Source: JBGTFE01 sp049799955
Lineage (GTDB): Bacteria > Acidobacteriota > Blastocatellia > Pyrinomonadales > Pyrinomonadaceae
NCBI GenBank assembly: GCA_049799955.1
Contig: JBARIW010000054.1
Span: 1-64,000 of the forward strand
Length of the DNA stretch: 64,000 nt
Reading direction: 5' to 3'
Part shown: positions 45,510 through 54,082 of the stretch, piece by piece
How the letters are laid out: each line of letters begins with the position of its first letter
How positions within the stretch are numbered: position 1 is the stretch's first letter
The notes under the pieces: model-generated
What the model was told of the DNA's origin: nothing
Seen by the model: only the letters and a program-made list of their open reading frames with translations
Databases searched by the model: none
Position numbers and translations under genes: made by a program

Positions 45510-45593
45510 AACAATCGTTTAAAATAAAATGCCTTGCAAAGGGCGAGATTGGAAACATAAGGTTCTCAATTATTTTTTTATTCAACAATCGTT
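45510..45593. promoter_or_regulatory. Pair of identical decamers upstream of eCIS promoter
   Basis: AACAATCGTT occurs at 45510-45519 and 45584-45593, 74 bp apart, which is about seven helical turns. Both lie upstream of the candidate -35. The decamer is itself a small palindrome (AAC/GTT). The spacing on one face of the helix suits an activator or looping regulator; the adjacent AraC-type gene is a natural candidate, by inference. Confidence 0.4.
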
Positions 45594-45697
45594 CAGGCTT
45601 TATTAAAAAATAATTTGCAGATTTGGATATAATTTTCAGGCTAATGAGCTTGGTTCGTAATGATGAGAGTTTCTCAAAGATATATAAAATGAGTTTT

Positions 45698-47428
45698 CTA
45701 ATTCGTTCGCTCAATCTTCTGATTAATGAGCGTCATGATAGTTTCCATAATCGTATCGCGATTGGCAAAATAATCTTTGGCGGTAAGCTGTACCGGAATG
45801 TCGGGCGAAATCCATAAACGAGTATCGCGCGGTTCGGTTAAAGCCCAGCTCGTGCTCGAAATGCTTCCGCCGACACCGCCATACGGCAGCAGGACGGGAG
45901 ATTCGTCCCCGCCGACCATTAAAGGTTTTCCGCCGCTCGGTTCGCCGGCGAAAACGGCATTTGTCAGCCTATCGACATCGGTTATAAAATTCGAGGCGGC
46001 TGAAAAAGTGTATCGACCGGTAAGAACAAAAAGTCTATTCTCTTTTTTGCTGTCAAAATCTATTAAAGTGCGCAGCAATTCCGCATCTGTAAAAGTGCTT
46101 CCGCCGTTGTTTCGCCGCACGTCAACAATCAAATTACGCACTTCATTTTTGGCAAGGAAATCTCGCAGCCGAAGCCCGAAACGGGCAAGCGATTCATCCT
46201 CTTTATCCTCGACCTGGTTATATTGCAGGTAAATCGTTTTATTTTCCGGCAGATACTCGAACCAGTATTCATCGTCCGGTTTGGTCAGATACATCGGCGC
46301 ACTCCCGAGACCGGCAATTCTGGGAGCTTTCAGTTTCTGGCGCGAGCCGAGCGGAACCGGTTCGGGGCTAACCGTGATTGTTTTTCCTTCACGGTCTGTT
46401 AAAGTTAAATTCACGCGGTCGGGCTTTGCGGTTAATTTCAGCGTATAGAGAACTTGAAGGATTTTCAGCCGGTCGGGACCGGTGGAAATTACCGCCATAT
46501 CATTCTCGCGCCCGATAATATATCCAACCGCATTAAGCGCCTTCTCGGCGGTCGAATCGTCGAAGCGCAAAACTCTCGCGCCAATCAAATTTTCGTATGG
46601 CGCGGCGGCGTCAATCACAAAAAGCCCTTCGGGAAAGGCGTAAAAAGTCAGCGGTAATTGTGTCAGTTTGACCATGTTTCCGGACTGGAAGAGGGTGTTG
46701 TGAGACTGCCGAAGTAAGACGAGCAGATGTTGCATTTCATACATAATCTGCTCATTCGAAAGCTTCGGAATCTGTTTCTTCAGCTCCGCTGCGGCTTTTA
46801 TTAAATCAGACGGCAGCGGCTCTCGGCTGTAAACCGGATTCACGCGTTTAACTTCCGACAGCAAATAATCGACATCGTAGCGCCAGCCTTCATCGCGGGA
46901 AAATTTGCGGTTCGGCAGCAATCCCAATAGCTGCCGAAAACGAGGATTGTCCTTAAGCGAGTCAAAAGCCGCGTTTTTCAGCAAAGACGGTTTTTGATTA
47001 AAGCGAAACTCGTAAAGCGTTTTCTCCAGCCAGAGAAGCGCATTTTCCTTGTCTCCGGCGCGCGCGTAGGATTCGGCAAGATAAAGCGCATTATATTGCG
47101 AATTGAACGCCATCCCGAATTCATTAGCCTTCAGAAAAGGCTGAATCGCTTCGCGAAACTTTCCCGCGCGGTAAAGCGACATAGCCAGTCGCCGCCATTT
47201 TGGACCGTCGAGCGGGTAAATCCGGGTTAATTTCTCGTAGGCTTCAGCCGCTTTAACATGATTTTGCTGCTGATAAAATTGGTCGGCTTCCTGCGAAAGC
47301 CGGTAATAATCTGCCGGAGTTACCTCTTTCGCGTCCTGAAGAAGCTCAGCCGGCGATTGAGATTGAACGGCTGTCAGCGTAGTCAGAAGAATAAAAATTA
47401 TCGAGCAAAATCTTACAACGGTTTTCAT
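45698..47428 (-). CDS. Secreted TPR/S41-family peptidase
   Basis: A 576-residue protein with a signal peptide (residues 1-23, ending VQSQS). TPR helices run from about 40 to 160 (QQQNHVKAAEAYEKLTRIYP). The S41-type C-terminal domain (about 385-560) has YLQYNQVEDKEDES, NLIVDVRRNNGG and the nucleophile region TGRYTFSAASNFITD (Ser near 474), then FAGEPSGGKP. Such peptidases act in the periplasm or outside. It is followed by 400 bp of spacer and then the eCIS operon, and preceded by an AraC gene in the same direction. A direct role in the injection system is not shown. Confidence 0.85.
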   Translation of the reverse strand: MKTVVRFCSIIFILLTTLTAVQSQSPAELLQDAKEVTPADYYRLSQEADQFYQQQNHVKAAEAYEKLTRIYPLDGPKWRRLAMSLYRAGKFREAIQPFLKANEFGMAFNSQYNALYLAESYARAGDKENALLWLEKTLYEFRFNQKPSLLKNAAFDSLKDNPRFRQLLGLLPNRKFSRDEGWRYDVDYLLSEVKRVNPVYSREPLPSDLIKAAAELKKQIPKLSNEQIMYEMQHLLVLLRQSHNTLFQSGNMVKLTQLPLTFYAFPEGLFVIDAAAPYENLIGARVLRFDDSTAEKALNAVGYIIGRENDMAVISTGPDRLKILQVLYTLKLTAKPDRVNLTLTDREGKTITVSPEPVPLGSRQKLKAPRIAGLGSAPMYLTKPDDEYWFEYLPENKTIYLQYNQVEDKEDESLARFGLRLRDFLAKNEVRNLIVDVRRNNGGSTFTDAELLRTLIDFDSKKENRLFVLTGRYTFSAASNFITDVDRLTNAVFAGEPSGGKPLMVGGDESPVLLPYGGVGGSISSTSWALTEPRDTRLWISPDIPVQLTAKDYFANRDTIMETIMTLINQKIERTN

Positions 47429-47457
47429 AAAAGTAAGTGTAAAATCCCCGGCTGGTT

Positions 47458-47474
47458 CGCGCTGGTATTACCAG
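47458..47474. promoter_or_regulatory. Palindrome before S41 peptidase gene
   Basis: CGCTGGTATTACCAGCG is a perfect 8-bp-armed palindrome with a single central base, starting 30 bp before the peptidase start codon. The TGGTNNNACCA core is the form bound by FadR-type GntR regulators. It would overlap the 5' leader and could be a repressor site or an RNA hairpin blocking ribosomes. No GntR gene is in the window. Confidence 0.5.
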
Positions 47475-47591
47475 CGTCGCCGGGAATAGAATCTATAATC
47501 TTTATGTTAGAGGTTTCGGAAATAAGAAGTATTGTGGATTTGAAACGTCTTTGTTCAATACGAAACATTCGGAAGCGAATTATTTATAAAA

Positions 47592-48404
47592 TTATGAATA
47601 ATGGGCTTCGCGGAATTTGGCGGGCGTGATTCCGGTGCTTTGTTTGAAGCTTCTGGTAAATTGGCTTTGGTCGGCAAACCCGCTTAACAGAGCAATTTCG
47701 GCAAGTGGTTTTTTTGAGTTCAGAAGCAAATCAGAGGCTGATTCGATTCGGCATTTTCTTAAATATTCGCCGGGCGAACAACCGAAAAACCGTCGAAACG
47801 TGCGAGCCAGATGCAGCGCGTGGACGCCGACGGTCGCGGCTATTTCCGCAATCGTAATCGTTTCCGCGCAGCAATCCCGAATAAGCTCGCGAGCTGTTTT
47901 TAACCACGCGGGCGGTTTGCCGGATTTGTCCAGAGAACGCGCCGAATAAACCAGTAATTCGTTTGCCAGTGCCTCCAGAACGATTGCCGATAAACTATCG
48001 GGTGTTTGCAGCTCTTTACTGATTCTTTTTCCCAGCCATGAGATTTCGCTGTTCTTAAAATTTATCGAATAATCAAAAAACTTTATTTCTTCGAGCAATT
48101 TCGTATTCGTTTCCGAAGTCAAAGAAACCGTCAGGAATTTCCCGCCCGCCGTGTAGAAATGGTCACGATGAGTCGTTCCGGCAGGATAATAAAGCATTGT
48201 CGAAGATGAGCAATGCTGTTTTTTATCTTTGACCACTGCTTCATATTCACCTCTGACGACAAAGAGGAAATGAGCATTTTCGTGCATATGCGCCGGAACA
48301 CGGCTGTTGGCGAAATCTTCGACCTCTGCAAAATCGAAAGCCGAAGTTTTAACCTGACGGCGGGTTTCACCGTAAAATCTCCCGAATGTAAATACTTGTT
48401 TCAA
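47592..48404 (-). CDS. AraC-family transcriptional regulator
   Basis: A 270-residue regulator. The N-terminal half is a cupin-type sensor (AHMHENAHFLFVVRGEYEAV, MLYYPAGTTHRDHFYTAGG). The C-terminal 100 residues are the double helix-turn-helix of AraC (TIAEIAATVGVHALHLARTF, CRIESASDLLLNSKKPLAEI, ALLSGFADQSQFTRSFKQST). The start is TTG at 48402-48404, backed by AGGAG five bases before it. It lies between the two large modules and is a candidate regulator of either; the ligand is unknown. Confidence 0.92.
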   Translation of the reverse strand: MKQVFTFGRFYGETRRQVKTSAFDFAEVEDFANSRVPAHMHENAHFLFVVRGEYEAVVKDKKQHCSSSTMLYYPAGTTHRDHFYTAGGKFLTVSLTSETNTKLLEEIKFFDYSINFKNSEISWLGKRISKELQTPDSLSAIVLEALANELLVYSARSLDKSGKPPAWLKTARELIRDCCAETITIAEIAATVGVHALHLARTFRRFFGCSPGEYLRKCRIESASDLLLNSKKPLAEIALLSGFADQSQFTRSFKQSTGITPAKFREAHYS

Positions 48405-48503
48405 AGCGACTCCTGATTAAAATCTTAGGTGGATATTCTTTACTTACAAAACACCGCTCGTCGAGATTTTATGACAAATTCATTTTATGCCCTATGTCAG
48501 CTC

Positions 48504-48633
48504 GCCCATAAATTGAAAATCGCCTTCCAGCAAGTTCGACAACTTAGAAAATCTATTCGCGCATAAAGTGAAAAAAGTGTCGCTCCTAATGTGAAAATTT
48601 CTGCTATTTTTAGCGCATATAATGAAAATTTCT
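48504..48633 (+). repeat. Dispersed four-unit repeat, copy 1 (IS21-end-like)
   Basis: Four related units lie at 48504, 48559, 48582 and 48613: GCCCATAAATTGAAAAT, GCGCATAAAGTGAAAAA, GCTCCTAATGTGAAAATTTC and GCGCATATAATGAAAATTTC. The copy at 61681-61810 has the same four units at exactly the same offsets (13177 bp away), and the sequence between units one and two is also shared (CAACTTAGAAAAT). Arrays of GC.CATAA..TGAAAA units are typical of terminal transposase-binding sites in IS21-family elements. No transposase gene is present. Confidence 0.8.
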
Positions 48634-48663
48634 CGTTCCTTGAATGGCAAATGTCAGAAATTC

Positions 48664-51600
48664 CTAGTCTTTTCCTATATCGCCGCGTGACCATTTCTCA
48701 ATCAGCGAAGCATAACGTTCTAAAAATTCATCCATTAATTGAACGGCTTTTCCTTTTTCTCCTTGTTCGATAACTATTGAAAAAACTAATCCGTCCTGCA
48801 CTTCGCCCCGATTTTCATCTTTCCATTTAATGATGGCAAAAACGATACGTGATGTGTCAAGTTCATCCTCACTAGCATTCAGAGTGCCGGTTTTAGCATA
48901 AAAGCCGATTCGTGAATCACTCAAATACGATGTTTTATCTTTGAATAAAAGATGAGCGGTTCCGCCTTCTTCCTCAACTGCTGCTTTTAACCCGATTCGA
49001 ATCTGGCGCGCGGCATCCTTATCTAAAGTTTCACGTGAGGTTTCGATGGTATTGTTGTTTTTGACAATATGCGGAATGACAGGTTTAGAAATTAAAATTG
49101 TTGCGAAAGCTCCTGTCAAATCTACATTTGACCAGAGATTGTTTTTTCCTCCGAGCAGCAGACTAACATAGTCGCGCGGCTTGGTTAAATGCTCGAAATC
49201 AAAATTGGGAATGCGCGGTGAAACCGCATCTAAAAGCCCGGTGGTTTTATTTTCGTTTTTCGGATTGTTTACGTCGTCTTTTGTGTTTTTTGTCCAGAAA
49301 GAACGGCGATATGACATTTCCGGAAAAGTGTTGCCGTCATTATCTGTTTGGTTGATGATATTTATCCCGAAAAGATCGTGAAGCGATTTTGCTATCGGGC
49401 TGTTTGCCATTTTCGTATTTGGTTCCGTTCCCAAACTTTTCAGTTCTTTATCCTTCGCCGTAATAAAATCATTAAAACTCGGATATTTTTTCCATGGTTT
49501 TAATTCACCCGTCAACGATTCGTTAAGCGAATCCGAATCACCGGACGCTCTAATAATAGTCTTTCCTTCCTTATTAGTGTTGTTGTTATTTGCCAGTCCG
49601 AGCATACCCAACCGGACTTGATAGCGATTGTCCGAGCGTTTTAAGTAATCTTTGAAATTTACCCAACCGGAAGTGGTTGGAGTTACTCTCCATCCATCAC
49701 CTTCTATCTTCAAACCAAACACGCTGTTTTCAACTTCATTCCCGGATTGCACGAGTAATAGCTCGTTAAGTTTTGGATGAACTTTCAGAACAGCCGCCGC
49801 CCAAATCGGCTTGGTTACTGAGCCCATTACCATAGCCCGTTCAAAATTATGGTCAACACCGTAACGCAGTCTGAAATTTCTCGGGGCGATTTTCTCAACC
49901 CAATCAAGCGGCGGAATTATGTATTCGTATTGTTGATTATTAGCAGTGAATTTATTTATTTCCCATTTACCGTTAACTGCCGAAGCCCGCGGATAACTAC
50001 CTAACGCAAGAGTTTCTCCGTCGGGCAAACGGATAATTGACAATGCAACTCGCGGCGGCAGGTCGGCAGCTTGCTTTGTCAATAATTCTTCGTGTCTTAT
50101 GACTCCCTTTTCGGCGACAAAATCCATTGCCGCCTTTTGAAATTCACGATTGAGCGTTAATTGTCCATATGTTTCCAGAGCGCTCCCGCTTTTTACTTTC
50201 TCTAATCTTTTCCATTCGGATTCCATTGCATAACTTAATTGCTGCGCCCAGGATAGTCGTGTTTCCGGCTCAAAAACCGTTCGATACCGGTTATTTTCCC
50301 ATGCGGGAGCAACTAATAATTCTTTGTCCAACTTGATTTGCGGAAGTTCCTGCGCCGTTTTCCCGGAGCGAAAACTCATTCGAATATTAAAATCATCGTT
50401 AATCTCAAGTTTAGAATTAACTTCTTTTCCTGACTCATCTCTGATTACCTGTAATCGAAAAAGATTTTGTCGAGACTTAAGCGGCTTCAAATTTCTGAAT
50501 TTATTTAATATGCGATTGTAATTTTTCAGATTTCGGACGTTTTTTAATTCGTTTTCAATCTGTTCCGTAGATGTTTCCGTTTCACTGCTTTGTTCATTGT
50601 AAGCATTAAATCGTTCGGCTTCTTCCGCGATAAACGTCGGGTCGTCACCAAGCTCTTTTTTTAGATTCGCATAATCGATTTTTTTCTTCCCGGCATCATA
50701 GAAAATCAAGTTTTTATCGATAAACCAACGAACGTTTCTGAACAGTTGTTTGTAACTGTAATTATTAATTTCGTCATTTCTCGCAATTTGCCAGCCGGTA
50801 AAAACAACTTGTCCAAAAACTATTAAAATCAGCAATAGCATTGCGACCCCGAGTATCTTCCATTTTTCCGGCAAGAAACGTCGCCAACCGGAAATCGCCG
50901 AAAGCTCCGAATCTGCCGGTTTGCTAAAAATGGAATATGAGTCGCGCCGGATTTTTCCAAAGGATTGATATCTCCAAAATATTGCTTGAATCATCAGACA
51001 AAATAAAATCGTCCATTTAAACATATCTGAGGGAGAATTTACACTTAGCAACGGCAAATTACGTCCACTCATCGGAAAAGTGGCAAAATTCATTCCGGCG
51101 TGATAAAGGGCTTCAAGTAGAAAAGATGCGGCAATAATCAAAGCCAAGGCGTGTCCTGTATCGAAATGTTCGCGCGAGCTTATATATATTAAGATTAGCG
51201 GAAAAAGATACATAGTCAGTAAAAAAAATCCTCCCGCCAAGCCATATTCGGCAACGATAAAGAAACTGAATACACTGTCATACTGGAGCGTATCCTGTCT
51301 GATAAAAGAAGAACGATTCGGAGATTTTCCAAATCCCAATCCGTTCCAGCCGCCTTCATATGAGACAGCCTGCGTTTCCCAAATGTGTTCGTTTCCGTTA
51401 AGAAGTTCTTGATAGGGAAAACCACTGTTGCCTGAAGCGCGGTGAGCAATAATTGCCCAGCTTTGGGCTATTGAACCGTGTTTGAAATTAAGCAGTCGGG
51501 CAAAAGCCCGGTCGCTCTTATTTTCCGAAACTCCAAAAGCTTCTTCTGCCTGATTGATAAACGGTATGAAACCTTCCACATTCTGATAAACAAAATATCC

Positions 51601-53904
51601 GCCAATTGTAAAAAACAGGATGAAAGCGAAAATAATCGGTAAAGCCAGTTTCTTGAACTGAGCGGTAATCAAAATCACTAAAAGTGGTAATAAAATAGCT
51701 AAAACCGTCGCCAGACTGCCAAAGTCGCCTGTGAGTGCCGGAATAAATATTGCCGGCAGGCTGATAGTCAAAAAAGACATCAAAAGCACTGTCAGCCAAA
51801 TTGACAGAGTTGCAGGGGTTTTCCGGTTTTTACCCGGATAATTTAAGAAAAGACAAAGCCCAAGCCAAAATAGCGCGACGAAAAAGAAATACAACGGACT
51901 TAAAACTTCCTGTGCCAGCTTGTCGCCCAGAACTAACCAGACCATAAGCCAAAAAACAACTAAAAACAGCACGTTAATAATGAAAAGCAATATTACAACA
52001 AATATAAATGTTATGAGTTTTCCCGCAATCAGATATTCCCATAAACGGCGGCTGGTCTCTTCGCCAAAAGTGCGGAGACTATTCCATCGACTTACAAACA
52101 ATCTGTAAGCCTGATTTTTAGCATTTGACCGATACAAATAAATAATGCGGGTGAATGTTAAAATCGCAAAAAGAACTCCAAAGCCGACAAACCATAGATT
52201 GCGACTATCCAGCCACGAAGTTAGAGAATTTTCCGTCAAACCTGTCCATAAAAGGCGTGGAGTCAGGAAATTTATAAGAAAGGTAGTCAGTGTTATCACA
52301 ACCAGATATGCGATTGCCAACCGCATTGCGTTGTAACTTTTTCGGTCGTCAACCGGTCTGTCATTTTTATCGCAATACAGTCGGACTAACAATAAAAGCA
52401 AGCCCGGAATTAAAACCAAAGCCATATATGCCCGGACTGTACCATTGACGGATAATTTATCCAATCCGTCAGGGTCGAGCGCGTAACGTAGTGCCAGCAT
52501 CAGACGGAAGACCAGAAAATTCCAGATTGTAAGGATGATACCGTAAGTAACCCACAACAATTTTTCCGGCATCCGCGCGCGTACAAGAAACAATCCGGCT
52601 AAAAGAATTGACCACGCAATAAAAAGTAAAAGCATGGCGGATTTGGATGAAAACAGGTTTTTTACAGTGGCAAACTCAAAACTATAAACACCTTTTTTGA
52701 TAACGGCGGTCGATGTGCCCGAACAAGATTCTTCATTTTTGGGCATTACCGGTGGTCGATCCGATGTGTTTTGACATTTTTGCACACTAATTCCGGCATT
52801 TTCTACGGGTAAATTAGTCGAATCCTGAGTTTTTGCTTTCGCGTCTTGAGTTGTGGAATCATTAGTTGCTTTGGGGTCTATAAATTCGCCCGTATCGCTT
52901 GAAATTGCCAATATTGTGCGCAAATCGCCAACTTCATCGCCCAGTGGTATCCGAAAAACGATATCACACGGGCGCAGAGTAGAGGTGACAGTTAGATGCA
53001 GATTTGACGATGTGGCGGATTTTTCGCAGCCTTGAATTGAAGCCGGCGGCAATGGCGAAGAATGTCGCCACGGTAATTGAAATCTGACGGTGATATTTTG
53101 AGCATTCTGGGTGTCGGCGCTGCGGACAATCTGAAAATTTATGTCCGAACGCGGAGTTTTCAGTGTCAGATTTGTCCGATTTGATAATTCAAGCGAAACC
53201 GGTTTTTCGGAAGCTCTGTCGAGAATCCTAACCGTTCCCTTTTCTTCTTTTAAAATAAGAATTTGTCTTGCCCATTCTTCCAGCACATCTCGTTGCCGGA
53301 TATTTTCTCCCTGTAATTTTCTCATCTCTGCCGGAAGATTGCCGGCAATCAATTGAGATAAAGCTCGCGGACGGTCGCTTCTAAACGAAAAGTCCAAAAC
53401 CGTTTGCCCGTTTTCATCCAAGACTTCAAATTCAGGTTTCCCGAATGGCTTCTGCCAACCGCTTCCGTTGTAGTTGAGTTGATATTTGCCAAATTTATTT
53501 TTTGTTCCGGCTTTTAATTCAGCTCCATTTAAATATTGATTGTTTGTCCTATCATAAACAAATGCTTCGCCGCCTGTAATTTCAGTTAAAATCTTTTCTT
53601 TATCCGGGGATGAAGAAAATTTAAGACGGGGCTCGGTTAATCCAATCGGCAATCCGACAACGCTCGTTTCGGGGTCGCCGCCGATAATTAAAGGTTTGTC
53701 CGTTGCCGTTACTGCCGTCCAGACGATACGTGTTCCACTACTCCAAAAATCCGAGTTAAAGACGGTTAGCATTCCGACAGCCGCAAATAAAAAACTGGCA
53801 GCAGCCGTCACTGTTAATAACAGCCAGGTGTTTTTCCGGTAAAAATATGTAAACAAATATCCCACTAAAAAGACGATGGGAATCAAAAGTACTAACCAAG
53901 TCAT
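48664..53904 (-). CDS. SEDS polymerase fused to penicillin-binding transpeptidase
   Basis: A 1746-residue membrane protein; AAGGAG lies six bases before ATG. Two N-terminal transmembrane helices (3-20, 29-49) precede a large extracytoplasmic region (50-420). A polytopic FtsW/RodA-like unit covers about 425-1000. Its SEDS hallmarks are GGWNGLGFGKSP, a candidate catalytic Asp in QYDSVFSF (about 877), EYGLAGGFFL, and FPMSGRNLPLLSVNSPSD (about 940-958). One more helix lies near 1020-1040. The C-terminal part is a PBP transpeptidase with SxxK (SVTK, about 1359), a possible SxN (SDN, about 60 residues on) and KTG (AKTGT, about 1670). One chain could thus both polymerise lipid II and cross-link glycans. 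SEDS and PBP partners are normally separate proteins. It is the last gene of the GTPase module, 178 nt after the 1178-residue gene. Confidence 0.85.
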   Translation of the reverse strand: MTWLVLLIPIVFLVGYLFTYFYRKNTWLLLTVTAAASFLFAAVGMLTVFNSDFWSSGTRIVWTAVTATDKPLIIGGDPETSVVGLPIGLTEPRLKFSSSPDKEKILTEITGGEAFVYDRTNNQYLNGAELKAGTKNKFGKYQLNYNGSGWQKPFGKPEFEVLDENGQTVLDFSFRSDRPRALSQLIAGNLPAEMRKLQGENIRQRDVLEEWARQILILKEEKGTVRILDRASEKPVSLELSNRTNLTLKTPRSDINFQIVRSADTQNAQNITVRFQLPWRHSSPLPPASIQGCEKSATSSNLHLTVTSTLRPCDIVFRIPLGDEVGDLRTILAISSDTGEFIDPKATNDSTTQDAKAKTQDSTNLPVENAGISVQKCQNTSDRPPVMPKNEESCSGTSTAVIKKGVYSFEFATVKNLFSSKSAMLLLFIAWSILLAGLFLVRARMPEKLLWVTYGIILTIWNFLVFRLMLALRYALDPDGLDKLSVNGTVRAYMALVLIPGLLLLLVRLYCDKNDRPVDDRKSYNAMRLAIAYLVVITLTTFLINFLTPRLLWTGLTENSLTSWLDSRNLWFVGFGVLFAILTFTRIIYLYRSNAKNQAYRLFVSRWNSLRTFGEETSRRLWEYLIAGKLITFIFVVILLFIINVLFLVVFWLMVWLVLGDKLAQEVLSPLYFFFVALFWLGLCLFLNYPGKNRKTPATLSIWLTVLLMSFLTISLPAIFIPALTGDFGSLATVLAILLPLLVILITAQFKKLALPIIFAFILFFTIGGYFVYQNVEGFIPFINQAEEAFGVSENKSDRAFARLLNFKHGSIAQSWAIIAHRASGNSGFPYQELLNGNEHIWETQAVSYEGGWNGLGFGKSPNRSSFIRQDTLQYDSVFSFFIVAEYGLAGGFFLLTMYLFPLILIYISSREHFDTGHALALIIAASFLLEALYHAGMNFATFPMSGRNLPLLSVNSPSDMFKWTILFCLMIQAIFWRYQSFGKIRRDSYSIFSKPADSELSAISGWRRFLPEKWKILGVAMLLLILIVFGQVVFTGWQIARNDEINNYSYKQLFRNVRWFIDKNLIFYDAGKKKIDYANLKKELGDDPTFIAEEAERFNAYNEQSSETETSTEQIENELKNVRNLKNYNRILNKFRNLKPLKSRQNLFRLQVIRDESGKEVNSKLEINDDFNIRMSFRSGKTAQELPQIKLDKELLVAPAWENNRYRTVFEPETRLSWAQQLSYAMESEWKRLEKVKSGSALETYGQLTLNREFQKAAMDFVAEKGVIRHEELLTKQAADLPPRVALSIIRLPDGETLALGSYPRASAVNGKWEINKFTANNQQYEYIIPPLDWVEKIAPRNFRLRYGVDHNFERAMVMGSVTKPIWAAAVLKVHPKLNELLLVQSGNEVENSVFGLKIEGDGWRVTPTTSGWVNFKDYLKRSDNRYQVRLGMLGLANNNNTNKEGKTIIRASGDSDSLNESLTGELKPWKKYPSFNDFITAKDKELKSLGTEPNTKMANSPIAKSLHDLFGINIINQTDNDGNTFPEMSYRRSFWTKNTKDDVNNPKNENKTTGLLDAVSPRIPNFDFEHLTKPRDYVSLLLGGKNNLWSNVDLTGAFATILISKPVIPHIVKNNNTIETSRETLDKDAARQIRIGLKAAVEEEGGTAHLLFKDKTSYLSDSRIGFYAKTGTLNASEDELDTSRIVFAIIKWKDENRGEVQDGLVFSIVIEQGEKGKAVQLMDEFLERYASLIEKWSRGDIGKD

Positions 53905-54082
53905 TTGAATCTCCTTAAGTTCGAATTAATTGTTTATGTAAAGCTCTTATATCAAGCTCAACTCAATAAAAGCACGGAATTTTGTTATCTTCAGCAATGG
54001 AGCGATTAATTTGCTGCGTATATTTCTTTTTCAAGAGGGCTTTTATAGTCTTAAAACCAAACATCGATTCCAGGCACTTATT

